A program made the position numbers and the translations under genes. This document shows positions 56,024-64,000 of a stretch of DNA of 64,000 nt, piece after piece (within the stretch, counting starts at the first letter, position 1; each line of letters begins with the position of its first letter). Source of the stretch: Alphaproteobacteria bacterium (lineage in GTDB: Bacteria; Myxococcota_A; UBA796; GCA-2862545); assembly GCA_020632925.1 (NCBI GenBank), contig JACKER010000008.1:372001-436000 (forward strand). Direction: 5' to 3'. Under the pieces are notes generated by a model. It made no database searches, was not told where the DNA came from, and saw only the letters and a list, made by a program, of their open reading frames with translations.

Positions 56024-57229
56024 TCAGCGGGGGCGCAGCGTGAGCTCGACGGGGTCCCCGCCCGCGACGTCCGCGAGCGCGGGCCAGGCGTCTCCCAGGC
56101 CCGCCACCACCCGATGAGGTCCCGGGTCCGGCAACAGGATGTCGAAGCGTCCGTCCGACGGCCGCGAGGTCCAGACCTCCCCCTCGCGCGTCACCTGCCC
56201 CACGACCGTGATCCGCGCTGCGAGCGGCTGCCCGTCGGGGTCGCGGACGTGCCCCGAGACCCGCGGACCGTCCACCACCCGACGGAGCAGCCCCTCCCAG
56301 ATCGGGCGTACCCCCTCCACCGAGCGCTGCACGGTCGCCTCGTCACGCGGGTTGTGGTGGCTCCCCTCGACGATCAGGGCGAGGGTCCCGTAGGTGTGGA
56401 ACAGCCAGTCCTGATCGGCCCCGGCGACCGGGTACAGGCGGTGCCGGGCGGTGAACCTCTGTGGGGAGAGCTGGGCGAGCTCGGTCGCGATCGCGTAGGC
56501 CAGATCGGGCTCGGGGTTGTCCCGCGCGAGCGTGTACGGGGAGAGCACGGCGCCCGCCGCGGTGTGCAGGCTGATCGACGCCACGAAGCGGTACCGCTCC
56601 GACAACGCCATCAGCGCGCGCGTCTCGGGCTCGGACGCCGGCTCCGGCCCGCGGTGGTTCCAGGCGTCGGGGTCCGCGCTGCTGCCCTCCTCGCCCCAGC
56701 CGTAGGGGAAGTTGCGGTTGAGGTCCACCCCGCGTCGGACCTCGCTCGGTGGCGCCTCGAAGGCCGCGCCGTTCTTGCGCCCGGACCGCGCCTCCCCGCG
56801 CGCGTCGCCGTACAGCGTCGTCCACACGCCGTCCGGGTTCAGCTCGGGGACGATCCAGACGTCGAGCGCCTCGGGGTAGCGGGCGAGCGAGGGCTCGGTG
56901 AGCAGCCGCTCCGCCGCGTCGAGCGCGTAGAGCACGGTCAGCAGCTCGTGTCCGTGGGTGGCCCCCGTGAGGAGGACGGCGGGCTCGTCCTCGTCGCGGT
57001 CCGGGTGCGCCGTGATCCGTAGCGCCAGCAGGGGCTGGTCCAGCCGCGAGCGGCCCAGGGTGACGAGCGACGCGCGGTCGGGGTGCGCCGCGACCAGCGC
57101 CAGGAGCCGCCGCTCGAGGTCCGCCGGCGCCACGTGGGCATAGGGTCCGCGGCCCTCCCGCCACGCCGGGTCGGTGGCCCACCAGCTGTGCGGACCGGGC
57201 TCGAAGCTCCCCAGGACCGGTACCGCCAC
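56024..57229 (-). CDS. M14 family zinc carboxypeptidase-like protein
   Basis: 401 aa. Zinc ligands are seen in GATHGHELL (H..E) and SLHTAAGAVLSPY (third His). The substrate-binding stretch GVDLNRNFPYGWGEE and the catalytic Glu in LALIVEGSHHNP complete an active site. A C-terminal beta-sandwich (SGHVRDPDGQPLAARITVVG, transthyretin-like) follows, as in carboxypeptidase D/N-type enzymes. No signal peptide is predicted from GTG 57229, although such enzymes are usually secreted; an earlier start is not supported. Confidence 0.85.
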   Translation of the reverse strand: MAVPVLGSFEPGPHSWWATDPAWREGRGPYAHVAPADLERRLLALVAAHPDRASLVTLGRSRLDQPLLALRITAHPDRDEDEPAVLLTGATHGHELLTVLYALDAAERLLTEPSLARYPEALDVWIVPELNPDGVWTTLYGDARGEARSGRKNGAAFEAPPSEVRRGVDLNRNFPYGWGEEGSSADPDAWNHRGPEPASEPETRALMALSERYRFVASISLHTAAGAVLSPYTLARDNPEPDLAYAIATELAQLSPQRFTARHRLYPVAGADQDWLFHTYGTLALIVEGSHHNPRDEATVQRSVEGVRPIWEGLLRRVVDGPRVSGHVRDPDGQPLAARITVVGQVTREGEVWTSRPSDGRFDILLPDPGPHRVVAGLGDAWPALADVAGGDPVELTLRPR

Positions 57230-57311
57230 GCCACCCCCCGCAGCGTCAGGTCACACCCCCGCACCCCGGCCGCCACCAGCTGAGAAGTGCCTGGCGGCCC
57301 TGCTGGAGGCT

Positions 57312-58628
57312 ATGGAGGTCGCGGAGGCGTCGTTGTCCAAGCGGGAGATCGCCAGGACCTGGGCCAGCCGCACGATGCTCACCGCGCGGGCGGGGCTGTC
57401 GGCCGCGAAGGTCGCGGGGCGGGTCGCGATCGACAAGGCGCGGTCGGTGACGGAGCTCGATCCCACCGACGCGGAGGCGCTGGCCGCCCGCCTGGACGAC
57501 CTCAAGGGGCTCTCCCTCAAGGTCGGGCAGATGGCGAGCCTGGCGCAGGGCGAGCTGCACCCCGCGGTCTCTGCCGCCCTCGCCCGGCTGCAGTCCGGAG
57601 CGACCGGGCTGGCGCCCGAAGCGGTCCATGGCGTGCTGCGCGAGGCCTATGGCGTCGACCACCGCGAGGTGTTCGAGGCGTTCGAGGACGTGCCCTTCGC
57701 CGCGGCCAGCATCGGCCAGGTCCACCGCGCGAGGGTGGACGGGCGCGAGGTCGCGGTCAAGGTGCAGTACCCGGGCATCGACGAGGCCATCCAGCACGAT
57801 CTGCGCAACATCGGGAGCCTGCGCTTCCTGCTCGCGGCCTCGAGCTTCGGCACCAAGGCGCTGCTCGCCGAGCTCGAGGAGCGGCTCCGCGAGGAGTGCG
57901 ACTACCGCCAGGAAGCTGCCTTCCAGATCCACTTCCGCGAGGCGCTGAAGGTGTTCCCGCAGGTGGTGGTCCCCGAGGTGATCACGCCGCTCGTGCGCCG
58001 GCAGGTGCTCGTGACCGAGCTGCTTCACGCCCAGCGCTTCGCGGAGTTCCGCGACACCGCGACCCACGAGGCGCGCGGGCGCGCGGGCGTCACCCTGTTC
58101 CAGACGGCGATGTGGGCGATCTTCGCCATGGGGATGTTCAACGGCGACCCGCACCCGGGGAACTACCTCTTCCTCCCGGACGGTCGGGTCGGCCTGCTGG
58201 ACTTCGGGTGCGTGCGGGTGTTCGAGCCGGACTTCGTCGCCACCTGGCAGCGCTTCGCGCGGTGCATCGTGGAGGAGCGCCCCGAGGACTTCCGCGCCTG
58301 CGCCGACGCGCTCGGCATCGTGGGCAGCTCCCGGTACGACTACGACGCGGGGTACCGCGTGTTCCACGTCATCTACGCCCCCATGCGCGAGCGCCCGTTC
58401 CGCTTCTCGAAGGCCTTCGCCAAGGAGGCGTTCGACACGCTCGCGTGGAAGAACCCGAACCTGCTGCGCTCCGACATCCCGCCACACCTCGCGTTCAGCT
58501 GGCGGCTCAACTGGGGGCTGTTCAGCGTGCTCGGCGATCTCGATGCCGAAGGGGACTTCGCGTCCACGTTCCACGACGCGATCCATGCGCCGGTGCCCAA
58601 CCCGGTCCGACCCGCTCCCCTGCCCTGA
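57312..58628 (+). CDS. ABC1/UbiB (AarF) family atypical kinase
   Basis: 438 aa. Family motifs: LKVGQMASL (KxGQ), FAAASIGQVHRA (Ala-rich loop), VAVKVQYPG, EERLREECDYRQEA, FAMGMFNGDPHPGNYL (catalytic Asp and Asn) and VGLLDFGCVR (metal Asp). UbiB-type proteins support quinone biosynthesis or lipid homeostasis and act as ATPases. No transmembrane helix at the C-terminus. ATG 57312 follows GGAGG; the Pro-rich extension upstream is spurious. It is divergent from the carboxypeptidase. Confidence 0.92.
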   Translation: MEVAEASLSKREIARTWASRTMLTARAGLSAAKVAGRVAIDKARSVTELDPTDAEALAARLDDLKGLSLKVGQMASLAQGELHPAVSAALARLQSGATGLAPEAVHGVLREAYGVDHREVFEAFEDVPFAAASIGQVHRARVDGREVAVKVQYPGIDEAIQHDLRNIGSLRFLLAASSFGTKALLAELEERLREECDYRQEAAFQIHFREALKVFPQVVVPEVITPLVRRQVLVTELLHAQRFAEFRDTATHEARGRAGVTLFQTAMWAIFAMGMFNGDPHPGNYLFLPDGRVGLLDFGCVRVFEPDFVATWQRFARCIVEERPEDFRACADALGIVGSSRYDYDAGYRVFHVIYAPMRERPFRFSKAFAKEAFDTLAWKNPNLLRSDIPPHLAFSWRLNWGLFSVLGDLDAEGDFASTFHDAIHAPVPNPVRPAPLP

Positions 58629-58724
58629 GCCCCTGTGCGGGATGGCACCACCCGGATGTGTCGACGCTCCCAGGTCCGACGCCGAGGACCGAATCGACTC
58701 ACGGTTGTCGTGCGCAGGTCCTCG

Positions 58725-58742
58725 TTGGCATGGGGCCTGCAT
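58725..58742 (+). promoter_or_regulatory. Candidate sigma-54 promoter
   Basis: TTGGCATGGGGCCTGCAT has GG and GC ten bases apart, matching the -24/-12 pattern, and lies 38 bases ahead of the ATPase ATG. No enhancer site was identified. Confidence 0.45.
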
Positions 58743-58780
58743 CTCCCTGGTAGCACCACGCTCGAATCCCAGGAGCCGTC

Positions 58781-60031
58781 ATGGACGCCGCCACTCTCCG
58801 ACGCACCCTCCAGCACTCCCTCGTCGAGGCCGACCGCCGCGCAGGGGGCTACGCCCCGGCCGACATCCTCACGGTCCTCGAGGACCTGACCCAGAAGGTC
58901 GCTGGCGAGGCGCTGCTGCCCGACGTGGACTATCCGGCGCTGCACCGCGAGATCGCCCACGAGGTGATGATCTTCGGGCCACTGTGGCGCATCCTGTTCG
59001 ACGCGTCCGTGAGCGAGGTGATGGTCAACGCGCCCGACAAGGTGTTCGCGGAGCGCAACGGCAAGGTGGGCGCCGAGCCGGTCCAGTTCGCCAACGCCAA
59101 CGAGCTCCGGCACACGATCGACAAGATCATGACGCTCGACAGCTCCGCGCGCCTGGATCAGTCGAAGCCGTGGGTGGACATCGCGCTGCCGGACGGGTCC
59201 CGCGCGAACGTGACCATCCCGCCGATCGTGGTGGGAGGCATGCATCTGACCATCCGCAAGTACCAGGGCCGCTTCCACGGCGTCGACGATCTGGTCGCGA
59301 CCGACACGCTCGACGAGCGGATGGGCGAGCTGCTGGTGGCCGCGACCCGCGCGCGCCTCAACATCCTGTTCTCCGGCGCGACGGGGACCGGCAAGACCAC
59401 GCTCGTCGAGGTGTTGTCCCGCACGATCCCGCACCACGAGCGCATCATCTGCATCGAGGACACGATGGAGATCCACGTGGACCACCCGAACGTGGTCCGC
59501 ATGGTGACGCGCCTCGCCAACCTCGAGGGCAAGGGCGAGGTCACGATCGGCGACCTGTTCCGCAACTCGCTGCGGATGTGTCCCGACCGCGTGCTGCTCG
59601 GTGAGATCCGTGGGGCCGAGGCCTACGACTACCTCCAGGCGCTCAACTCCGGCCACGACGGCTCGCTCGCCGTCATCCACGCGTCCAGCCCCGAGGAGGC
59701 GCTGGTCCGCCTGCAGAACCTGGTCCCGCTCGCCGGGCTGGGTGTGCCTTCCGAGGTCGTGCGACGCCAGATCGCCCACGGCCTGGACCTCGTCGTCCAG
59801 ATCCACCAGCACGCCGACGGCGCGCGCCGGGTGACCTCGATCAGCGAGGTCGTCGGCCAGGACGACGAGGGGCTGCTGAAGGTCGAAGACCTGTTCCGCT
59901 TCGAGGTCGAGCGCACCGGACCGGTCAGCGTCCACGGGCGCTTCGCGGCCACCGGACGCGTGCCGAAGTTCCTGTCGCGCCTCGAGGCATCGGGCATGGG
60001 CGTCAGCGAGGAGCTGTTCGCCCAGCGCTAG
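58781..60031 (+). CDS. CpaF/TadA-like secretion ATPase
   Basis: 416 aa. Type II/IV secretion ATPase: N-terminal part ending in LWRILFDASVSEVMVNAPDKVF, Walker A in SGATGTGKTTLVEVL (near residue 200), Asp box IICIEDTMEIHV, Walker B-like CPDRVLLGEIRGAEAYD, His box SGHDGSLAVIHASS. It powers assembly of Tad-type pili or related machines. Other tad/cpa genes are not seen next to it, so it is an orphan here. AGGAG stands 6-10 bases upstream of ATG 58781. Confidence 0.92.
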   Translation: MDAATLRRTLQHSLVEADRRAGGYAPADILTVLEDLTQKVAGEALLPDVDYPALHREIAHEVMIFGPLWRILFDASVSEVMVNAPDKVFAERNGKVGAEPVQFANANELRHTIDKIMTLDSSARLDQSKPWVDIALPDGSRANVTIPPIVVGGMHLTIRKYQGRFHGVDDLVATDTLDERMGELLVAATRARLNILFSGATGTGKTTLVEVLSRTIPHHERIICIEDTMEIHVDHPNVVRMVTRLANLEGKGEVTIGDLFRNSLRMCPDRVLLGEIRGAEAYDYLQALNSGHDGSLAVIHASSPEEALVRLQNLVPLAGLGVPSEVVRRQIAHGLDLVVQIHQHADGARRVTSISEVVGQDDEGLLKVEDLFRFEVERTGPVSVHGRFAATGRVPKFLSRLEASGMGVSEELFAQR

Positions 60032-60108
60032 GAGCCCGTGTCTCGCCCTGGATTTCCGCCGGGACCGAACGGGCACGGGCACGGGCACCGCTCGCCGCGC
60101 GAGCTGGG

Positions 60109-60157
60109 AGGAGCCTGTGCGTGAGGCCGCGGAGGGGCCTACGCGCCACAGGCTCCT
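60109..60157. terminator. Large hairpin between ATPase and Hint-protein genes
   Basis: AGGAGCCTGTG (60109-60119) pairs perfectly with 60147-60157, and inner bases extend the stem (CGT-AGGCC with GGCCT-CG). The convergent genes end just on either side. No U-run, so probably bidirectional and factor-assisted. Confidence 0.6.
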
Positions 60158-60977
60158 AGCAGAGGTTCCAGGAGTGGCCGACGGTGTCGACGTCGGCGTC
60201 CGAGTCGGCGTCGGTGTCCGAGTCGCCCTCGAGATCGAGGTCGGTGCCGGTCGGGGGGTTCGTCGCGAACCCGCCGCCGGTGCACGCCAGCAGGACGGCG
60301 GTGGCCATGCCCTGCACGACGCGCGGCAGGCGGGCCGCCACGCCCTCGTGCTTCTGGCTCACGACCAGCCCGGCGGCGTGGAAACCGCCCTCGCCCTCGA
60401 GAGCGAGGTTGTAGACCGGGACGGGCTCGACCGAGGACAGCTCGACGGCCTCCACGAGCTCCGTCACGTGCCCGAGGTCGGTGCGCACCAGCACGGGATC
60501 GCCGACGCGGAGCTGCGCGGCGAGCCGCCAGCTGCCCGACTCGGGGTCGAGGACGCGGTGTCCCGGCGTGACGCCGTCGATCACCACCGACGCGGTGCGC
60601 AGCGAGACCAGGGTGCCCGAGGTGCCGACGTGGATCCGGCGGACGCGACGCCAGGTGGCGGCGCCCGCGTGCCAGGAGAGGACCTCGTCACCGACCGCGA
60701 TGCGCTCGATGGCCACCAGGCCTCCGCGCGTCGTCACCGGGGTGCCCGCGACGAAGCAGGTGTGCTGCCCCGAGCCGCCACCGCCGCCCGTCCCGCTGCC
60801 CGTTCCCGAGCCGGTGCCCGCGCCCGAGCCGCCCGCGCCCGAGCCGCCGGTGCCCGTCCCCGAGCCGCCGCCCGTCCCCGAGCCGCCGCCCGTCCCCGAG
60901 CCGCCGCCCGTTCCCGAGCCGCCGGTGCCGGACCCACCGACCTGCTGGATCGGTGCACTATGGGTGGGGTTCGCCAT
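60156..60977 (-). CDS. Gly-rich protein with Hint (intein/hedgehog-like) domain
   Basis: 273 aa. The N-terminus is a Gly/Ser/Thr repeat (GGSGTGG units, residues about 15-65) after MANPTHSAPIQQVG. Next comes a Hint domain: CFVAGTPVTTRGGLVAIERI (block A, nucleophile Cys; DEVLSWHA), TPGHRVL (block B with His) and VYNLALEGEGGFHAAGLVVSQ (end block). After it a tail contains MATAVLLACTGGG, which looks like a lipoprotein signal in the wrong place, then a DTDADSDADVD acidic run ending in Cys. Hint domains self-cleave or splice. ATG 60977 follows GGAGGGA. Confidence 0.85.
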   Translation of the reverse strand: MANPTHSAPIQQVGGSGTGGSGTGGGSGTGGGSGTGGGSGTGTGGSGAGGSGAGTGSGTGSGTGGGGGSGQHTCFVAGTPVTTRGGLVAIERIAVGDEVLSWHAGAATWRRVRRIHVGTSGTLVSLRTASVVIDGVTPGHRVLDPESGSWRLAAQLRVGDPVLVRTDLGHVTELVEAVELSSVEPVPVYNLALEGEGGFHAAGLVVSQKHEGVAARLPRVVQGMATAVLLACTGGGFATNPPTGTDLDLEGDSDTDADSDADVDTVGHSWNLC

Positions 60978-61002
60978 GGCCGTTCCCTCCGAAACCACGA
61001 TG

Positions 61003-61806
61003 CTAACCCGACCCCTCCCAACCCGCCTCTTTTCGCGCATCGAACCACCAGGAGGACCGCTCGGCCAGCAGATCCACGTAGTGGGCCACGTCTGCCGAGG
61101 ACTCCGGTGAGAGCTGCGTCAGCGACAGGATGTGCTCCTCGGGGACGTAGCGGAAGGTGAAGTTCACGCGGCGCGTCACGAAGTCGTCGAGGTGGGGCGG
61201 CAGCGGGGCGCCCTTGCGGTCCACCCGCTGGACGCGGTGGAACAGCTGCTCCTTGTGACGAGGGCCTGCGAAGATCAGCAGCGAACCGTCGTCGAGCCAC
61301 CGCTCCTCGGAGACGCGCCCCCGCCGATCGACGAACTGGAACAGGGCGCGCGCGCCGAGCGAGACCGATGCCACAGGGCCGGGCTCGTGATCGCGGTGAT
61401 CGCCGACCCGACCGCGGTCCTCGGACCGACCGTCGACCAGCCGCTCTCCGTAGAGGTTCACCAGGCAGGTGTTCGGCGCCCAGGCGCGGGGCACGTCCGA
61501 CGGTGCCACCGACGATCGGACCTCCGCGCCGATCCGCTCGACCCAGGCGCGCAGCGGCGGCGGGAAGGGCTCGGCGCGGACGCAGCGGTCCCGCGTGCCG
61601 CCGGGCGGGCGGTAGTAGCCCAGACAGGCGAACTGCCACGACCCGAGCCACCACACGGGTCGGAGCAGCGGACGCTGCGTCTCGCCGGGCGGCGGGGGGC
61701 GGAGCGTGGACCAGCGCTGCTCCCAGAGGGGACGCAGCTCGGAGAGCCAGGCGAGCACCGCCTGCCGCTCCCCGGCGCGCACGAAGCTCCGGACGTAGCG
61801 GGTCAC
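61003..61806 (-). CDS. AlkB-like 2-oxoglutarate/Fe(II) oxygenase
   Basis: 267 aa. The AlkB-type fold is read from NTCLVNLYGE, GDHRDHEPGP (H-x-D iron ligands), ASVSLGARALFQF, DDGSLLIFAG, LFHRVQRV (second His) and RRVNFTFR (2OG-binding Arg). Family members repair alkylated bases or hydroxylate proteins or metabolites; the substrate is not certain. GTG 61806 has GGAGGG upstream and overlaps the MFS stop by 4 bases (GTGA), so it is co-translated with the transporter. Confidence 0.85.
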   Translation of the reverse strand: MTRYVRSFVRAGERQAVLAWLSELRPLWEQRWSTLRPPPPGETQRPLLRPVWWLGSWQFACLGYYRPPGGTRDRCVRAEPFPPPLRAWVERIGAEVRSSVAPSDVPRAWAPNTCLVNLYGERLVDGRSEDRGRVGDHRDHEPGPVASVSLGARALFQFVDRRGRVSEERWLDDGSLLIFAGPRHKEQLFHRVQRVDRKGAPLPPHLDDFVTRRVNFTFRYVPEEHILSLTQLSPESSADVAHYVDLLAERSSWWFDARKEAGWEGSG

Positions 61807-63056
61807 GCGCTCGACCCTCCGGCGGCGTAGCGCGCACGCGCGACCGCGGGGTCGGCGAGCAGGAGCGAGGCGATGGCCACCACCTGGACCCCACCGGCGA
61901 CCAGGAACAACAGCGCGTGCCCGTGATGCTCGGAGATCCAGCCCCCCGCCGCGCTGGTCCAGGCGTAGGTGAGGTTCGTGGTCGCCATGTACATCGAGAA
62001 CTGCGTCGCTCCGACCGACGGGTCGCACAGGCTCATGAAGTAGCCCAGCGAGGCCGCCCCATAGAGGTTCGTCAAGAACCCGAGGATGGCCGCGAAGCCC
62101 AGGGTGAAGGCGAAGGACTGCCAGGCGGGGGCGCAGGCCGCGAAGCCCGCCAGCAGACCCGCGATGGCGAGCAGCCCGGTCGCCATGGCGCGACGGCTCC
62201 CGTACCGGTCGGCGAGCCAGCCGCCCACGAGCGCGCCCGCGATGCCCACCCAGGGATCCACGAACGCGGACGTGGCGATCTGCTCGTCGGTCCACCCGAG
62301 CTCGCCCCTGGTCAGGGTCGTGAAGGGCGTCGACACCAGCGCGTACCCGATCGGCGAGACCAGCCCCACGACGATCGCGAGCCACGGCGTCGGGAACCCG
62401 AAGGCCCGCTTCAGCGCCGCGAGCGACAGGTGGTCGGTGGGGGTGTCGTGCGCGGTCTCGGGCGGCCGCTCGAGGATCCACACCGCGAGCGCGAGCACGG
62501 CCCACAGGATCAGCACCAGCATCACGAACACGCTGGGCCAGCCCAGGCGGCCGGCCACCAGGGTGCCGAACGACCCGCCGATCATGATGCCGCCGCTCTT
62601 CGCGGCCCACATGTAGCTGTTGGCGCGCCCGCGCTCGTCCTCGGGGAGCACGTCGACCGCGAGCGCGTCCACGGCGACGTCCTGGAGCGCCGCGCAGGCG
62701 TTGTGGACGAAGAGGATGGCGCTCGTCAGCGTGACGTCGCGCGCGGGATCGACGAAGAGCAGGCCGAGCAGCGACGTGCCCATGACGAACTCGGCGAACA
62801 TCACGACCGGCCGACGACGACCCGCCCGCAGCATCGGGATCCGGTCCAGCACCGGCCCCGCGACGAACTTGAACGACCAGGGGAGGTAGGCGAGGCCCAG
62901 CAGTCCGCCGATCGTGGCGTCGTCGAGCCCGAGATCGGTCAGCATCACCACGTAGCCGACCGACACGAAGCCCCAGGGCACGCCCTGCGCGAAGTACAGC
63001 GCCGGGAAGAGCAGCGTCCGCGCCCACCGGCTCTCCACCAACGTCGGTCGGTTCAC
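61803..63056 (-). CDS. MFS transporter, AmpG-like
   Basis: 417 aa with about twelve membrane helices. The first helix region LYFAQGVPWGFVSVGYVVML and the following LGLAYLPWSFKFVAGPVLDRI are typical of AmpG/PAT-like muropeptide or acetyl-CoA transporters. ALQDVAVDALAVDVLPEDERGRAN is also characteristic. The substrate is not known. GTG 63056 starts near the first helix but has no ribosome site; the frame upstream is Arg-rich and probably untranslated. Operon with the AlkB-like gene downstream. Confidence 0.88.
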   Translation of the reverse strand: MNRPTLVESRWARTLLFPALYFAQGVPWGFVSVGYVVMLTDLGLDDATIGGLLGLAYLPWSFKFVAGPVLDRIPMLRAGRRRPVVMFAEFVMGTSLLGLLFVDPARDVTLTSAILFVHNACAALQDVAVDALAVDVLPEDERGRANSYMWAAKSGGIMIGGSFGTLVAGRLGWPSVFVMLVLILWAVLALAVWILERPPETAHDTPTDHLSLAALKRAFGFPTPWLAIVVGLVSPIGYALVSTPFTTLTRGELGWTDEQIATSAFVDPWVGIAGALVGGWLADRYGSRRAMATGLLAIAGLLAGFAACAPAWQSFAFTLGFAAILGFLTNLYGAASLGYFMSLCDPSVGATQFSMYMATTNLTYAWTSAAGGWISEHHGHALLFLVAGGVQVVAIASLLLADPAVARARYAAGGSSA

Positions 63057-63129
63057 CGGGCGCAGTGTACCAGTCCGTCGAGCGGCGCGTCGGCGTGGTA
63101 CCCTCGGACAGGCACGGACCGAGGTGACG

Positions 63130-63348
63130 ATGATTCCCTGCCCCAGCTGCGGACGCCACACGAGGCCGTCCACGACCGAGACCCCGTGCGTGTTCTGCGG
63201 GACGGTGAAGCCTGCCGTGAAGGCCACGGTGGCGGCCACGCTCCTGGGCCTGACGCTCGCGGGCTGCCCGACGAGCCAGGCGCTCTACGGCACCGCCGTC
63301 ACCGACACCCCGGGGACGCACGACACCACGGACACCGGATCTCCCTGA
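63130..63348 (+). CDS. Zinc-ribbon plus lipobox-like small protein
   Basis: 72 aa. The N-terminus has CPSCGRH and CVFCG, a double C-x-x-C zinc knuckle. Next comes a hydrophobic stretch VAATLLGLTLAGC resembling a lipoprotein signal, and then a Thr/Asp-rich tail (TDTPGTHDTTDTG). A zinc ribbon before a membrane or lipid segment is an odd order but recurs in Myxococcota genomes (family impression). GAGGTG lies upstream of ATG 63130; a GTG at 63124 is an alternative. Confidence 0.7.
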   Translation: MIPCPSCGRHTRPSTTETPCVFCGTVKPAVKATVAATLLGLTLAGCPTSQALYGTAVTDTPGTHDTTDTGSP

Positions 63349-63649
63349 TCAACTCCGGCTCCGCTTCGCTTCGCCTCCGCGGGCAGCAGAGCTGCCCTTG
63401 GCGACCCACTCCTCGCGAGAAATCCCACGCTGGTTCGGGCGTCTCGACGAGTTCGCGACGATCGGGATTTTCGCGGGAGCACCAGGGATGCGGACCAGCC
63501 GCAAGGCGCAGGCCGCAGCCCGCCAGTGTGGGCGAAAGCCGTCAGGGACCGGCCGTCGCGGAGCGGGGGCCGCGTCCGTGGTGGACCGTACGGCCTCGGG
63601 TCCCGGGGGCTCTGCCGGCGGGCTCCGAAATCCACCTACCTGCGCCCCT
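63349..63649. other. Non-coding stretch with hairpins
   Basis: GGGCAGC-AGA-GCTGCCC (63381-63397) is a tight hairpin that could end the preceding transcript. A longer imperfect inverted repeat pairs TCGCGAGAAATCCC (63413-63426) with GGGATTTTCGCGGGAG (63464-63479) around a 37-base loop. No gene is supported. Confidence 0.55.
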
Positions 63650-64000
63650 TCACCGGGGGAAGGTGCTCTTCCAGAGCCAGCCCTCGAACGGGTTGCGCAG
63701 GTTGTCGCGGACGAGCGTGACCGGCACGTCCACGAACACCTGACCGTCGGGCACGGAGCCGGTCGCCCCCGCGGCCGCCAGGACCGGCATGGTCGCGCGG
63801 AGGATGCGTCCGCGCGCCCCACCGGTGCCAGCGCCGCCGCCGGGTCCGCTGTCCGTCAGCCACAGCTCGCCGTCCGCCGTCAGCTCCACCCCGCGCAGGA
63901 AGTCGAACGGGGCCGCGACGCCGTTCGGCACGAGGTCCGCCACGTAGGTCGGGGGCAGCGCCGGATCGGGCAGCAGCGCGACGCCGATCGTGCTCGAGCG
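63650..64000 (-). CDS. Hypothetical protein, 3' part (continues beyond the window)
   Basis: Open through the right edge; 116 residues are visible. It reads STIGVALLPDPALPP, a FLRGVELTADGELWLTDSG segment, and GGAGTGGARGRILRATMPVL, ending in NPFEGWLWKSTF. The WLTDSG element and preceding beta strand look like the last blade of a secreted NHL/SMP-30-type propeller, but this is a weak call. The start lies outside the window. Confidence 0.6.
   Translation of the reverse strand, partial: RSSTIGVALLPDPALPPTYVADLVPNGVAAPFDFLRGVELTADGELWLTDSGPGGGAGTGGARGRILRATMPVLAAAGATGSVPDGQVFVDVPVTLVRDNLRNPFEGWLWKSTFPR

Overview
The window is GC-rich and densely coded on both strands. It reads like a chromosome piece from a Myxococcota/Deltaproteobacteria-type bacterium. 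The grounds are many secreted lipoproteins with acidic DTD/DGD spacers, FG-GAP/thrombospondin-3 surface proteins, a Ser/Thr kinase fused to a sulfatase-modifying-type domain, two TIGR02147-family regulators, an AgmX/PglI-like C-terminal domain, a multiheme cytochrome and several orphan signalling genes. This is inference from gene content; there is no rRNA to confirm it.

Layout. 1-5.1 kb: two tandem, nearly identical-ended FG-GAP/TSP3 surface proteins, the first cut by the window edge and the second lacking a clean start. 5.1-11.2 kb: adenine/adenosine deaminase, kinase-FGE fusion, small membrane protein, DUF2200 protein, a secreted protein, a PAP2 phosphatase and a hypothetical. 11.2-17.2 kb: an accessory region ending at ssrA (tmRNA, minus strand). 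It holds a PemK/MazF-like toxin with an unknown partner, a truncated nuclease-like gene, a tyrosine recombinase broken by an amber codon, a 499-aa protein with a nuclease-like motif, and a DUF4365-like two-gene cassette. An exact 20-bp direct repeat lies at the ssrA 3' end (16821-16840) and at 15193-15212, a classical attachment-site duplication.

17.3-35.4 kb: mostly housekeeping and signalling. Genes include prolyl oligopeptidase, GAF protein, flippase-like membrane protein, nitrilase, an AgmX-like domain protein, UPF1-like helicase, histidine kinase, 7Fe ferredoxin, CapA-like protein, a class III nucleotide cyclase and an NHL-type lipoprotein. 35.4-42.3 kb: sulfatase, then a TIGR02147 regulator flanked by two lipoproteins sharing a paralogous domain, with repeated TGTTCTCAT boxes in the intergenic region; small hypotheticals and an orphan MBOAT acyltransferase follow.

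42.3-52.2 kb: a redox region. A lipoprotein multiheme cytochrome c (ten CxxCH plus one CX4CH) is divergent from a three-gene operon: a membrane protein with two H-x13-H pairs, a 1214-aa fusion of 2x[4Fe-4S] ferredoxin, thioredoxin-reductase-like FAD domain, proline-rich linker and TPR-like helices, and a class I fumarase. This is the most novel-looking set in the window. 52.2-64 kb: AraC regulator, di-heme cytochrome c lipoprotein, second TIGR02147 regulator divergent from an ECF-like sigma factor, M14 carboxypeptidase, UbiB-family kinase, CpaF-like ATPase behind a possible sigma-54 promoter, a Gly-rich Hint-domain protein, an AlkB-like dioxygenase overlapping an MFS transporter, a tiny zinc-ribbon/lipobox protein, and a partial gene at the right edge.
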